A DNA stretch of 64,000 nucleotides from Macrococcoides bohemicum (GCF_042658685.1 NZ_JBHSQY010000001.1), one strand, 5' to 3'; positions 18,404-28,393 are shown, numbered from the stretch's first letter. Translations and numbers: made by a program. The notes: a model not told the origin generated them from the sequence alone.

Positions 18404-20151
18404 TGCGCTATTTTAATAGCGTAGTAATTAAACTGTGGTTAACTATATTATTTATAGTGACTGCAGTTTTAATTATATTATCTGTTTCTTTAATGGGATT
18501 CTTTAATTCGTATTTGAAAAGCGAGTCTGGCCATACGCTTAAGCAGCAAGCTGAAAAAGCTGAGCTCGTATTAACGAGTCATCACGATCAAAGTGATGCA
18601 TTAACTTATGTGAAAGAATTAATAGAAAATCCTGCAGGTATTATTATTGTTCAAAATAAATCGGATTTAGAAGTAACATACGATGATCCACTCAAACAGC
18701 TGATGGTAGACGAAATCAAAGGAAATGACGCTTTTGATAAAGTTTTTGAGAAAGATGAATATGTTGTAAAAGATATTAAAGTAAATTACCAGGATAACAG
18801 ACATGAATTTATCCTTATCGGATATCCTTCTCAAGCTTTTAATCATAAAGACAGTGGGATATTTATCTATCAGGATACTAATTCAATGGATGATGCACAA
18901 AATTATATTACTTTTATTATTTTTATCGTGGCAATGTTATTATTGATACTTACTACTATCTTTGCATTTTTCTTATCCAATAAGATTACAAAACCATTAT
19001 TACTGTTAAAGACAGCTGCTTTTAATTTAGCAAGAGGTGAGCGTAACAATAAAATAGTTGTATATTCCAGAGATGAGATTGGTGAATTAGCACTTGCGTT
19101 TAATAAGATGGAGCAGGAGATAACATTAAATATCAGTAAAATATCCCAGGAACGTAATTTAAGGGATCGATTAATCAATGCAATGGAAGACGGTGTTTTA
19201 AGCTTTAATATGGATCTTGAAAAACAGCTTCAAAACCCGATGGCAGAGAAATTTTTAGATGATATTTCTCAGGAAGACACTGATATTTTAAGTAAACTCG
19301 TGAATCAGGTAATGCAATCTGATGAAACAAAATATCATGAAATTTCTACATTTAATAAACATTATGTACTCATCATCTCGCCAGTCAAAAATACGACGCA
19401 GGGACAAAATAACGGTGCTGTCGCTATCATTCGTGATATGAGTGAAGAGAAAAAGATAGATATGATGAAACAGCAGTTTATCGCAAATGTTTCTCATGAA
19501 TTACGTACGCCAATCCAAATGTTACAAGGGTATACTGAAGCAATTTTAGATGGTATAGTCGTTGAAAAAGATGACGTGGATGAGTTTTTAAACATTATTT
19601 TAGATGAATCTAAACGATTAAATAGGTTGGTTAATGAGTTAATAAATGTTGCTCGTATTGACGCTGGAGAAACGACTTTAAATAAAGAAGTGATGGATAT
19701 ATCGCCTTTACTTGAAAAAAATATTCAGAACTTTAAGCAGAGTGCTATAGAACATGAAACAACATTGCAACTAGATTTAAAGCATACAAAAGAGGTAGCA
19801 ATTGATTATGATAAGATATTCCAGGTCATTACAAATTTGCTGGACAATGCAATGCGTTATACAAAGAGTGGGGACACTATAAAAATTTCAACATATAATG
19901 ATACAAACAACCTGTATATCAAAATTGCTGATACTGGTGTAGGTATTGCTAAAGAACATATCAATCATATATTTGATAGGTTTTATAAAGTTGATCAGGC
20001 AAGAACACGTGGTAAGCATGGCACTGGATTAGGTTTATTTATCGTAAAAGCTATCATTGAAAAACATCATGGCGAAATTAAAGTTGAAAGTGAGCAAGGT
20101 ATTGGCACAATATTCACTATTTCAATTCCCTTAGTTGACACGGAGCAGTAG
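18403..20151 (+). CDS. srrB: Sensor histidine kinase SrrB/ResE
   Basis: 582 residues. Order: TM1 (about 8-30), extracytoplasmic domain (about 31-165), TM2 (about 168-190), HAMP, PAS-like region (about 250-350), HisKA with the phosphorylated His in VSHELRTPIQMLQGY, and ATPase domain with NLLDNAMRYT, DTGVGI and GTGLGLF. It phosphorylates SrrA. The start overlaps the srrA stop by one base (TAATG). Confidence 0.95.
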   Translation: MRYFNSVVIKLWLTILFIVTAVLIILSVSLMGFFNSYLKSESGHTLKQQAEKAELVLTSHHDQSDALTYVKELIENPAGIIIVQNKSDLEVTYDDPLKQLMVDEIKGNDAFDKVFEKDEYVVKDIKVNYQDNRHEFILIGYPSQAFNHKDSGIFIYQDTNSMDDAQNYITFIIFIVAMLLLILTTIFAFFLSNKITKPLLLLKTAAFNLARGERNNKIVVYSRDEIGELALAFNKMEQEITLNISKISQERNLRDRLINAMEDGVLSFNMDLEKQLQNPMAEKFLDDISQEDTDILSKLVNQVMQSDETKYHEISTFNKHYVLIISPVKNTTQGQNNGAVAIIRDMSEEKKIDMMKQQFIANVSHELRTPIQMLQGYTEAILDGIVVEKDDVDEFLNIILDESKRLNRLVNELINVARIDAGETTLNKEVMDISPLLEKNIQNFKQSAIEHETTLQLDLKHTKEVAIDYDKIFQVITNLLDNAMRYTKSGDTIKISTYNDTNNLYIKIADTGVGIAKEHINHIFDRFYKVDQARTRGKHGTGLGLFIVKAIIEKHHGEIKVESEQGIGTIFTISIPLVDTEQ

Positions 20152-20193
20152 TTTGGTACAATGATTTATGGCATATGCCAATAATACACATTC

Positions 20194-20302
20194 ATCTTCG
20201 GGGTCGGTGAAATTCCGAGCCGGCGGTAAAAGCCCGCGACCTGCATTATGCAGCTGATTTGGTGTAATTCCAAAGCCGACAGTACAGTCTGGATGGGAGA
20301 AG
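20194..20302 (+). ncRNA. FMN riboswitch (RFN element)
   Basis: The aptamer core is nearly consensus: atcttcggggtcggtgaaat, ccggcggtaaaagcccgcga, the ctgatttggtgtaattcc arm, gccgacagtacagtctggat and gggagaaga. It precedes ribU. Downstream, cctcct (20335-20340) can pair with the ribU site aggag, and ggagg (20305-20309) can pair with cctcc. Control is therefore probably of translation start. Confidence 0.96.
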
Positions 20303-20367
20303 ATGGAGGTCAGAGTTTCGTCAAGTTAATTTGTCCTCCTGATTCAAAGATGAAGTAAGGAGAAATT

Positions 20368-20934
20368 ATGACAAAATTGAATAGAACAAGAAGTCTGATA
20401 CTGATTAGTTTATTAAGTGCGATTGCATTTATACTGATGTTTTTAAAGGTACCAGTACCTTTCTTACCACCGTATTTAACGATTGATATCAGTGATTTAC
20501 CGGCAATTATTGCGCTATTTACTGCTGGACCTGTAGCTGCAGTACTTATTGAGTTTATTAAGAACATACTCAACTTTGTAATGAACATGACAGATCCAGT
20601 TGGTCCTGTTGCTAATTTTTTAGCAGGGACATCGTTTATATTAACATTGTATGTGATTACAAAAGGAAGATTTAATAAGATAATACCAGCATTTATCAGT
20701 GCTACAATCGTAATGACGATTGTTATGAGTATGCTTAACTATTTCGTGTTATTACCAATGTATGGCATGATTATGAATTTAAATGATGTTGTCAAGAATA
20801 TTCAGGTTATCGTAACAGCAGGTATAATTCCCTTTAATATCATTAAAGGATTATTGCTGACAATTCTCTTTTATATCATTGTTAAACCGTTAGCACCGTT
20901 ACTTAAAAAACAAATGAAAATTAATAATTATTAG
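20368..20934 (+). CDS. ribU: Riboflavin ECF transporter substrate-binding subunit RibU
   Basis: 188 residues, five to six membrane helices. The FMN riboswitch directly upstream and the sequence around FLKVPVPFLPPYLTIDISDLPA identify the RibU S component, which binds riboflavin and couples to the shared ECF energising module encoded elsewhere. A terminator follows. FMN excess is expected to switch it off. Confidence 0.93.
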   Translation: MTKLNRTRSLILISLLSAIAFILMFLKVPVPFLPPYLTIDISDLPAIIALFTAGPVAAVLIEFIKNILNFVMNMTDPVGPVANFLAGTSFILTLYVITKGRFNKIIPAFISATIVMTIVMSMLNYFVLLPMYGMIMNLNDVVKNIQVIVTAGIIPFNIIKGLLLTILFYIIVKPLAPLLKKQMKINNY

Positions 20935-20952
20935 CATAGAACATAACTTGAC

Positions 20953-20992
20953 AAAAAAGCTTGAAGTTCGAATTGAACTTCAAGCTTTTTTA
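20953..20992. terminator. Bidirectional terminator between ribU and fer
   Basis: A perfect 17-bp stem, aaaaaagcttgaagttc / gaacttcaagctttttt, with a 5-nt loop lies between convergent genes. Confidence 0.9.
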
Positions 20993-20997
20993 AAATA

Positions 20998-21249
20998 TTA
21001 TTCAAATTTAAGTGCGTCGCCATCAAATGATTCATCTGCAACTTTAATTGAATCAGTTGGGCAACCTTCAAATGCATCGATCATATCTTCTTCTAATTCT
21101 TCCGGTATTTCCTGAGTACCTTTGTTATCATCTAAAATAACATAAGCAATACCTTCATCATCATAATCATATATATCAGGTGCTGCTGCACCACAAGCAC
21201 CGCAAGCGATACATGTATCCATATCAACGATCGTATATTTACCTGCCAT
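20998..21249 (-). CDS. fer: [4Fe-4S] ferredoxin
   Basis: 83 residues. Three cluster cysteines lie in CIACGAC and the fourth in GCPTDS, so it has a single cluster as in Bacillus Fer. The ATG at 21249 (MAGKYTIVD) follows aggaggcg at good spacing; a longer frame to 21267 runs through that site. It is an acidic electron carrier for cytosolic redox enzymes. It is divergent from ypbB-recQ, the same order as B. subtilis fer-ypbB-recS. Confidence 0.94.
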   Translation of the reverse strand: MAGKYTIVDMDTCIACGACGAAAPDIYDYDDEGIAYVILDDNKGTQEIPEELEEDMIDAFEGCPTDSIKVADESFDGDALKFE

Positions 21250-21355
21250 ATTTTTTCGCCTCCTCACACTTTCATGCTACACTAGTTATAACATACATAA
21301 CTATTTTAGTGATAGTTAAGCACATTTTCAACAAAAATATTTCAAGGTGACAATA

Positions 21356-22309
21356 ATGAAAACGATTAATCGGTATATAAAGACGCATTACCTAACAGAT
21401 AAATCAGTCAAAAGTTTATGGAAATTATTGATTGGTGCGCGAACACAGCAGACTTATTTTGATGCAGTGATGCAGGATCTATTACCAGTTTATGAATTGT
21501 ATCCAAATGTTTCATTTGAGGCTGTCACTCGGCTCGTTCATAATGATAATGATGTAAATTTTATTCAAAATAATGATCTGAAACTATATCCATACTTTTA
21601 CTATGCAAGTGAGTTATCTTTTACATCCTTTGTTCTATTGCTTCAAACAGTTTCTGAATATCTCTATCATTCCTCTGACTATTTACCTAGTTCAAATCGT
21701 TTATTTATACAGCAGCAAGTAAAACATCTTTTTATGAAGATTAAAAAAGATGATGAATTTATTTTGTTAGCTCATGAAGTAGATGATTTGTCGCAGTTTA
21801 TCTTTAAAGAGGCTGGTACCTGTTATTTTATACATTTTCTGCATGGTCATCAAATAAGACCTGATAGTTATGAACAAATATCTAAACAATTTAACTTAAG
21901 TATTGATGAGATAAAATCACAAATGATCCTCGAAAAGAATTTGATGCTTCATGCATTTAAGACACGCAAATATAAGTTATTAAGTTATCTGTATGTCAGA
22001 ACGCCTTTACATATCAATACGAGTGATACTTATCAGCGTTTAATTAATGGTGACTCAATAGACACAATTCAGCGAAATAAATCAGTAAGAATACATACGA
22101 TACAAGATCATATTATTGAAATATTGATTAAAGACTATCCACTTGATACTACATTTTATCTAGCAGAACAAGAATATATAGCCATTAAAGAAATGATAAA
22201 AAACAATCGCTTCGGGAAACTAAAGACATTATATGAACTTTCGCCAATAAAAGATTATTTTAAATTAAAAATCGCAATCGTAAAATATAAAATGGAGCAA
22301 TGCAAATGA
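21356..22309 (+). CDS. YpbB-like helix-turn-helix protein
   Basis: 317 residues from the ATG at 21356, which follows aaggtg. It is recognised mainly by position directly before the short RecQ gene (ypbB-recS in Bacillus) and by a C-terminal helix-turn-helix-like stretch (YQRLINGDSIDTIQRNKSVRIHTIQDHIIE). Its last codons overlap recQ, indicating coupled translation. A link to DNA repair or helicase regulation is inferred from the pairing only. Confidence 0.75.
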   Translation: MKTINRYIKTHYLTDKSVKSLWKLLIGARTQQTYFDAVMQDLLPVYELYPNVSFEAVTRLVHNDNDVNFIQNNDLKLYPYFYYASELSFTSFVLLLQTVSEYLYHSSDYLPSSNRLFIQQQVKHLFMKIKKDDEFILLAHEVDDLSQFIFKEAGTCYFIHFLHGHQIRPDSYEQISKQFNLSIDEIKSQMILEKNLMLHAFKTRKYKLLSYLYVRTPLHINTSDTYQRLINGDSIDTIQRNKSVRIHTIQDHIIEILIKDYPLDTTFYLAEQEYIAIKEMIKNNRFGKLKTLYELSPIKDYFKLKIAIVKYKMEQCK

Positions 22310-23736
22310 AAGCAATCAATAAAATTTTACAAGAGACCTTTGGTATAGAAAGCTTACGAGAAAATCAAATTAAAATTGTGCAAAAGATTCTTGAGGGGAG
22401 TGATGTATTAGCGCTTCTACCAACAGGTTCAGGGAAATCACTAACTTTCCAGTTACCGATGCTGATAAATAATAAAAAGACCATTGTAATATCACCATTA
22501 ATTGCATTAATGGAAGATCAGGTTATGCAGCTTAAACAAAAAAAGATTAAAGCATGCTGTATACATAGTCAGTTAGATGATATGGACAAACAATTATTAT
22601 TATCTCATGTTGAAACATATGATTTTATATACTGTTCACCTGAATGGCTTGTTACAAATGGTCTGAATTACTTAAAGCACTATCCCTGCGAAGCGATCGT
22701 TATAGATGAAGCACATTGCATTTCGGAGTGGGGATTTGAATTCAGACCCCATTATTTGATGATTGATGAAATAGTATCATATTTTGATGCACAGGTTATT
22801 GCATTAACCGCCACTGCAAATGATCTAGTAATCTCTGATATTCAGCACGTTATAAAAAGGAAATTAACTGTAATGGATTATTTAACGGAAAGGGAGAATA
22901 TCTTTTTATCCGTAGTAAATACAAATGATGATGCAGACAAATTGTCCTTTATTTTAGAAGCTTTAAAAGCATCTGCTGCAACTGTAATTTATTTTTCTTC
23001 AAAGAAACAAGTCGAATACGTATATAGATATCTTTTAGCGCAAGGTATAATGGTGGAACGCTATCATGCAGATATGCAATATGAAGAAAGGATGTCCGTA
23101 CAGCAGCGTTTTATGAATGATGAAATACAGGTGATTTGTGCAACGAATGCATTTGGTATGGGCGTTAATAAATCAAATATTAGAACAGTAATACATTATC
23201 ATATGCCGAAATCTATTTTTCAGTTTATTCAGGAGATAGGTAGAGGAGGCAGAGATGGTGAATTATCACAATCTATTTTGTTGTATAGTCCTAATGATGA
23301 GATACTTCCTTATCGACTCAATGAATTAAATGAATTGAGTGTGGTAGAAATAGATTTGTATTTTCAAGGAGCAGTACTATCTGAAGAAAAGCAATTATTG
23401 TTGAAAATTCTTTCGGAAAAGTATAATAGAAAAGAAATAGTAGAAAAAATCAAGCATCACCAGCAAATGAAACGAACAGCATTGATACAGATGATTGAAT
23501 ATATACATGAAAAAAATTGTTTTACGCAAAAACTAAATTATTTCAGTTTAAACATGCAAAATGTAACGGATATACAAAGTATGGAGCAAGAAAAAAATAG
23601 TTTGAAATGTAAAAGTTGTGCGCAATGCAATGAACAAGTTAAAATCTCGTTTGAACAGCAAAATTATCATGTTCAAAAAAAGTTCGGAAAAACGCTTCTA
23701 AATCAACTGTTTAATGATTTATATGACTTTACTTAA
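22306..23736 (+). CDS. recQ: ATP-dependent DNA helicase, short RecQ type
   Basis: 476 residues. Superfamily 2 motifs are present: ALLPTGSGKSLTFQLPM (Walker A), IDEAHCISEWGFEFRPHY (DEAH plus aromatic-rich loop), TATAN, and motif VI QEIGRGGRDG. A cysteine pair (CKSCAQC) near the C terminus is the remnant zinc-binding segment. There is no HRDC domain, so this is the short RecS-like form. The ATG at 22306 lies 8 nt after ggag; ATG 22300 is possible. Confidence 0.92.
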   Translation: MKAINKILQETFGIESLRENQIKIVQKILEGSDVLALLPTGSGKSLTFQLPMLINNKKTIVISPLIALMEDQVMQLKQKKIKACCIHSQLDDMDKQLLLSHVETYDFIYCSPEWLVTNGLNYLKHYPCEAIVIDEAHCISEWGFEFRPHYLMIDEIVSYFDAQVIALTATANDLVISDIQHVIKRKLTVMDYLTERENIFLSVVNTNDDADKLSFILEALKASAATVIYFSSKKQVEYVYRYLLAQGIMVERYHADMQYEERMSVQQRFMNDEIQVICATNAFGMGVNKSNIRTVIHYHMPKSIFQFIQEIGRGGRDGELSQSILLYSPNDEILPYRLNELNELSVVEIDLYFQGAVLSEEKQLLLKILSEKYNRKEIVEKIKHHQQMKRTALIQMIEYIHEKNCFTQKLNYFSLNMQNVTDIQSMEQEKNSLKCKSCAQCNEQVKISFEQQNYHVQKKFGKTLLNQLFNDLYDFT

Positions 23737-23798
23737 GCAACATATTTTGTCTATAATAAGTATGTATTATTAAAATATTAATTAAGTGGGTGGATATT

Positions 23799-24983
23799 TT
23801 GTCAAGAGATAAATTCAAAGATGAATTTGAAAAAAGTAAACAGAAAATTGAACGTGAAAGTCATGAATTGACAGACCAAGATCAAACTGTTGAAAATGAA
23901 GCAGTTAATGAAGATAAAGTGGATAGTGAACATTTAAATAAAGCTGAATCAAATGAAATATTTCCACCACGCGGGGCTTCAAGAAGAAATCGATCTCAGG
24001 AACGAAAAAATCGTGAAAAATCAATTCAACCCGATGAAAAAGTAACTTCCGATGTGCATACAGATAAAGATGCTGTTGAAACTAACGAAGAAGTGGTTAA
24101 AGGAAATAAAAAAAGAGATCGATCAATTATTGCATCAGCAACGGGTGTTGGTGGAAGTGTAGTTGGAAATACTGCTTCTAATAAAACTGGTATCCATGGT
24201 AATAAGAACAATAAAAATAAAGCTGAACAACTGTCAGAAAAAGAATCTTCACAAAAAGAATCTAAGAATAATAATAAGAAAAAAGCTGCAGCAGGTGCTG
24301 CGATAGTTGGGGCGGGTGCAACTGGTCCTGCCTCAAATGCAACAGCAGCAAATAAAAAGCTGCAGGACCATAAAAAGATTGAAGACAAAAAAGAAGATGA
24401 TGATAATGGAATGAAGAAGTATTTACCGTTTCTTGCAGCAATATTATTATTGATCCCTATTATTTTCTTATTAAGTAACTTCATTAATAATCAGGATGAA
24501 GGCAAACCTAAAACAGAAGAAGTTGTTGTTAACAAGGGTAAAGAAAATAAAGATAAAACTGCAGCAACTAAATCAACAGAAGAAAAAGCAACAGAGGAAA
24601 AAGCAACAGAGGAAAAAGCAACAGAAGAAAGCACTAAAACAACTGAAGAGGCAACAACTGAGAATGCAGTAGCAGAGAAAGAAAGTACAGAAGATACTAC
24701 TGCAAATTCAAATAATAATGGTACTGCAACAAACAACACTGATACAGCAACAAATAGTAACAGTACAACTACAAATAATAATGCCGAAAATGGCACTTCA
24801 ACTAATAGTACAGTGACTAATGGTGGTGCATCACATGTTGTTGGTGCAAAAGAAAATTTATACCGTATCGCAATTAAATATTATGGTAGTGGCTCACCTG
24901 AAAACGTTGAAAAAATCAGAAGAGCAAATGCTATTTCAGGTAATAATCTTTCAGCTGGTCAAACATTAGTAATTCCAGAATAA
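23799..24983 (+). CDS. ebpS: Elastin-binding protein EbpS-like LysM membrane protein
   Basis: 394 residues from TTG 23799 (MSRDKFKDEFEK), 6 nt after gtgggtgg. The N terminus, the IFPPRGASRRNR segment, a Lys/Asn-rich low-complexity middle, one membrane helix (YLPFLAAILLLIPIIFLLSNF), a TEEKATE repeat region and a C-terminal LysM domain (ENLYRIAIKYYGSGSPENVEKIRRAN...LVIPE) match S. aureus EbpS in order and sequence. The LysM end probably binds peptidoglycan. It follows recQ as LysM gene ypbE does in Bacillus. Confidence 0.9.
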   Translation: MSRDKFKDEFEKSKQKIERESHELTDQDQTVENEAVNEDKVDSEHLNKAESNEIFPPRGASRRNRSQERKNREKSIQPDEKVTSDVHTDKDAVETNEEVVKGNKKRDRSIIASATGVGGSVVGNTASNKTGIHGNKNNKNKAEQLSEKESSQKESKNNNKKKAAAGAAIVGAGATGPASNATAANKKLQDHKKIEDKKEDDDNGMKKYLPFLAAILLLIPIIFLLSNFINNQDEGKPKTEEVVVNKGKENKDKTAATKSTEEKATEEKATEEKATEESTKTTEEATTENAVAEKESTEDTTANSNNNGTATNNTDTATNSNSTTTNNNAENGTSTNSTVTNGGASHVVGAKENLYRIAIKYYGSGSPENVEKIRRANAISGNNLSAGQTLVIPE

Positions 24984-25006
24984 TTAAATACAAAGGGGAT
25001 GGATTT

Positions 25007-25648
25007 ATGTACTTAAAAACAATTATGATACCTAAAGAAAAATGCTACGTTGCAAATCCTAATGACACAATTAAAAGTGTATTGGATAAATTAGAGCATC
25101 ATGGTATTGACGGTATGCCTGTAGTAGAAGAAGGAAAATATTTAGGTACCGCTACAAAATATGAAATCTTTAGACATTTCTTCTTTATGAAAACGCCGAA
25201 ATTACGTGATGAATTTGTTGAACAGACAAAAATTGGTGATATATTACCGTTAGATGAATATAGTGTAAACGATTCAACTTTCTTTGAAGAATCATTTTTA
25301 ACTTTACAGGATTTTCCGATACTTAGTATTATTAATGACCGCAATGAATTTTTAGGTGTGGTCACGCGATATGATGTTATGGAACAATTTAAATCTGCAT
25401 TTGGTATGAGTAAACCGGGTGTACGTATTGCGATTACTTCTATTGATGCAGAAGGACGTATTAAACGTCTAGCTTCAGCTCTATCTAAATTTAAATTAAA
25501 TGCGATTTCGTTTGTTACATTTGATGAAACAGATAAAATGCATCGCAGAATGATTGTTAAAGTTGAAGACCATAAAAATATTAAGAAGTTTACTAAATAT
25601 TTAAAACAAAATGGATTTAAAGTATTAGATATTCAGGAAGATAATTAA
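25007..25648 (+). CDS. CBS-domain pair protein with C-terminal ACT-like region (AcuB-like)
   Basis: 213 residues. Two CBS motifs cover about residues 1-60 and 75-130 (DGMPVVEEGKYLGTATKYE; FPILSIINDRNEFLGVVTRYDVME). The remaining 75 residues, starting VRIAITSIDAEGRIKRLASAL, look ACT-like. Length and order match AcuB-type proteins, which sense adenine nucleotides. Whether it acts on acetoin use here is not shown. It starts 23 bp after ebpS with site aaagggg. Confidence 0.8.
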   Translation: MYLKTIMIPKEKCYVANPNDTIKSVLDKLEHHGIDGMPVVEEGKYLGTATKYEIFRHFFFMKTPKLRDEFVEQTKIGDILPLDEYSVNDSTFFEESFLTLQDFPILSIINDRNEFLGVVTRYDVMEQFKSAFGMSKPGVRIAITSIDAEGRIKRLASALSKFKLNAISFVTFDETDKMHRRMIVKVEDHKNIKKFTKYLKQNGFKVLDIQEDN

Positions 25649-25649
25649 T

Positions 25650-25685
25650 AAAAGAGGACTCTTTAGCCGGAGTCTCTTTTTTTTC
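25650..25685 (+). terminator. Terminator after the CBS-domain gene
   Basis: The stem aaaagaggactc / gagtctctttt has one bulge and runs into a T tract. Confidence 0.75.
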
Positions 25686-25699
25686 GGAAGGTGAAACGA

Positions 25700-26674
25700 G
25701 TGTTTAAGATTGAAAGTATTATTATTGGAGCAGGTCCATGTGGATTATCTGCAAGTATAGAACAGAAAAAAGCTGGCATTGAAAATATTGTCATTGAAAA
25801 AGGAAATGTGGTTGAAGCAATCTATAATTATCCAACACATCAAACATTCTTCTCTACTAGTGAAAAGTTAGGGATCGGTGATGTGCCCTTTATTGTAGAA
25901 GAGCATAAACCGAAAAGAAACCAGGCATTAGTATATTATCGCACAGTGGTCAAGCATCATGATTTAACAATACATGCGAATGAAGAAGTGATTAAAGTTG
26001 AAAAGCTTCATGATAGTTTTGTCGTAAGTACGAGTAAAGCGACGTATGAATGTACATATCTTACAGTTGCGACTGGTTATTATGGTCAGCATAATACACT
26101 CGCTGTTCCGGGAAGTGACCTGCCAAAGGTGCACCATTATTTTAAAGAGGCACATCCTTATTTTGATCAGGATGTATTAATCATCGGTGGAAAGAATTCA
26201 GCGATTGATGCTGCATTAGAACTTGAGAAGGCTGGTGCACGCGTTACTGCAGTGTATAGAGGAAGTACTTATTCTAAAAGTGTGAAACCATGGATTTTAC
26301 CGCTCTATGAATCTCTTGTTAATCATGATAAAATTAAATTATATTTTGAAAGTCATGTAACAAACATTGATGAATCAACTGTTTCGATTAATACGCCGGA
26401 CGGTGAAATCAATATAAAAAATGATACAGTGTTTGCAATGATCGGTTATCATCCGGATTATGAATTTTTAGCATCAATGGGTATTGAACTTGTGACAAAT
26501 GAATATGGTACTGCGCCATTTTACGATCGCGAAACAATGGAAACAAATGTCGAAAATCTGTATATAGCTGGTGTTATTGCAGCAGGTAATGATGCCAATA
26601 CAATTTTTATCGAGAATGGAAAATTTCATGGTGGTATGATTGTAGAAAGCATTTTAGCTAAAAAGTCAAAATAA
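25700..26674 (+). CDS. ypdA: Bacillithiol disulfide reductase YpdA
   Basis: 324 residues from GTG 25700, 8 nt after ggaagg; an earlier GTG at 25691 overlaps that site. The FAD motif IIIGAGPCGLSASIEQ and NADPH motif VLIIGGKNSAIDAALELEKAGA are present. NYPTHQTFFS, RNQALVYYR and AGVIAAGNDANTIFIENGKFHGG are characteristic of staphylococcal YpdA. It reduces oxidised bacillithiol with NADPH. BshA at 62873 makes the thiol. It lacks the CxxC of thioredoxin reductases. Confidence 0.94.
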   Translation: MFKIESIIIGAGPCGLSASIEQKKAGIENIVIEKGNVVEAIYNYPTHQTFFSTSEKLGIGDVPFIVEEHKPKRNQALVYYRTVVKHHDLTIHANEEVIKVEKLHDSFVVSTSKATYECTYLTVATGYYGQHNTLAVPGSDLPKVHHYFKEAHPYFDQDVLIIGGKNSAIDAALELEKAGARVTAVYRGSTYSKSVKPWILPLYESLVNHDKIKLYFESHVTNIDESTVSINTPDGEINIKNDTVFAMIGYHPDYEFLASMGIELVTNEYGTAPFYDRETMETNVENLYIAGVIAAGNDANTIFIENGKFHGGMIVESILAKKSK

Positions 26675-26702
26675 AAATAGGACAGCAATGTCCTATTTTT
26701 AT
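26673..26702. terminator. Bidirectional terminator between ypdA and ansA
   Basis: A 12-bp perfect stem, aaaaataggaca / tgtcctattttt, has loop gcaa. Confidence 0.88.
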
Positions 26703-27661
26703 TTGCTGAAATAAGTATTTAAATCATCTTGATTCAAATGATTGCTTAAAGCAATTAATAGTTTAAGTCTTGCTTTCTGACCGTTTAATCCATTCGAGAA
26801 AATAAGTCCTTTTTCCTTTAATTCATAGCCGCCACCTTCATAGTGATATGTATTACTTGCAATGCCGTTAAAGCAGCGAGATACAAGTACTACCGGAATT
26901 TCTGCATCAATCAGTTTATTGATGCCGGCTAAACTAGAAGGCGGTAAATTTCCCTGTCCTAGTGCTTCGATTACTAAGCCATCGTAGTTTTGATCTGCAA
27001 AGAATGAAAGTAATGCTTCATCAAGATCACTATGTGCTTTGATTAATCCAACTTTTTTTGTTTCATCTACTTTTACAAGTGGATGATTCAATATCGGTAA
27101 ATGATGGAAATAAACATTATTTTTAGTGACGATACCGAGTGGTCCGTAATTAGGACTCTGGAAAGTACTCGTATTAGATGTGTGTGTTTTAGTGACGTTA
27201 GTTGCACTATGAATTTCATCGTTAAATACGACTAATACGCCTTTATTTTGACTTGCTTCGTGACATGCGACTTTTATCGCAGAAATATAGTTATATAATC
27301 CATCTGATCCAATCTCATTTGAAGAACGCATTGCACCAGTTAATATGACCGGAATACTTACATTCAGTGTTAAGTCCAGAAAATATGCAGTTTCTTCTAA
27401 AGTATCGGTTCCATGAGTGATTACGATACCATCATAATTCTCATTATAGATTTCCTGAATAATTTTCTTTCTAAGTTCATTCATGTGCTGAATGGTAATA
27501 TGTGGTGAGGGCACTTGAAAAGGGTGGATTTCAGTAATGTTAGCATAAGCATCTAACTGGATATTCGACATCGGATTGACTTCGTTTGTTGTAACGTATC
27601 CTTCCGCATTTTCTGACATACTGATTGTACCGCCAGTATGCATCACAAGAATATTTTTCAT
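26699..27661 (-). CDS. ansA: L-asparaginase, type I
   Basis: 320 residues. The first catalytic Thr is in MHTGGTISM and the second in VITHGTDTLEETAYFLDLTL; AMRSSNEIGSDGLYN is also conserved. It hydrolyses asparagine to aspartate and ammonia in the cytosol (no signal peptide). The ATG at 27661 follows ggagg with 6-nt spacing; the longer frame runs through the site. It is divergent from cmk. Confidence 0.93.
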   Translation of the reverse strand: MKNILVMHTGGTISMSENAEGYVTTNEVNPMSNIQLDAYANITEIHPFQVPSPHITIQHMNELRKKIIQEIYNENYDGIVITHGTDTLEETAYFLDLTLNVSIPVILTGAMRSSNEIGSDGLYNYISAIKVACHEASQNKGVLVVFNDEIHSATNVTKTHTSNTSTFQSPNYGPLGIVTKNNVYFHHLPILNHPLVKVDETKKVGLIKAHSDLDEALLSFFADQNYDGLVIEALGQGNLPPSSLAGINKLIDAEIPVVLVSRCFNGIASNTYHYEGGGYELKEKGLIFSNGLNGQKARLKLLIALSNHLNQDDLNTYFSK

Positions 27662-27736
27662 TTTTATCCTCCAAATATACAACGTATAACTACTATGATA
27701 AAATAATTAAGATTAAACGACAAGGTAGGTAATAAG

Positions 27737-28393
27737 ATGAAAAAGATAAATATTGCAGTGGATGGTCCTGCTGCTGCTGGAAAAAGTACCATTGCAAAAC
27801 TTGTCGCAGCTGAGCTTGGCATGGTTTATGTCGATACAGGTGCGATGTACCGTGCAATGACACTTGCGCATTTAGCACAACCTGCAATAGGTTTAGAAAC
27901 GCTCGTTCAAAATATCAATTTGAAAATCGTAAATGACAACGGTCAAAAAATTTATTTGAATGGTGAAGATGTTTCCGAACGCATTCGGGAAAATGATGTT
28001 ACTTTGAATGTAAGTCATGTGGCAAGTCAAAAAGCTGTAAGAGAAAAATTAGTGGGTATTCAGCAGGAATTGACAGCAGCAAAAGGTGTTGTAATGGATG
28101 GACGAGATATCGGTACACATGTGATTCCTGATGCAGAACTTAAAGTGTATATGATAGCTTCTGTTACTGAACGTGCTGAAAGAAGACTAATCGACAATCA
28201 GCAGCGTGGAATTGAAGCAAATTTCGAAGATCTCGTTAAAGATATAGAACGTCGTGATCATCTCGACATGACTCGGGAAATTTCACCTTTAGTTAAAGCG
28301 AATGACGCTATCGAGATTGATACAACTGGTATGACGATAGAAGCGGTGAAAGGTAAAATCATTACATTAGCACGTGAAATTATTGAGAATTAA
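27737..28393 (+). CDS. cmk: Cytidylate kinase
   Basis: 218 residues. P-loop DGPAAAGKSTIAK at the N terminus; VYVDTGAMYRAMTL and GRDIGTHVIPDAELKVYM are family signatures. It phosphorylates CMP/dCMP. It is followed by rpsA, the conserved cmk-rpsA-der order. Confidence 0.96.
   Translation: MKKINIAVDGPAAAGKSTIAKLVAAELGMVYVDTGAMYRAMTLAHLAQPAIGLETLVQNINLKIVNDNGQKIYLNGEDVSERIRENDVTLNVSHVASQKAVREKLVGIQQELTAAKGVVMDGRDIGTHVIPDAELKVYMIASVTERAERRLIDNQQRGIEANFEDLVKDIERRDHLDMTREISPLVKANDAIEIDTTGMTIEAVKGKIITLAREIIEN

Noticed and set aside
24026..24796. Long minus-strand frames opposite ebpS (152 and 101 codons).
   Set aside because: Shadows of the low-complexity ebpS coding sequence; Ser/Val/Phe-rich translation and no ribosome-binding sites.
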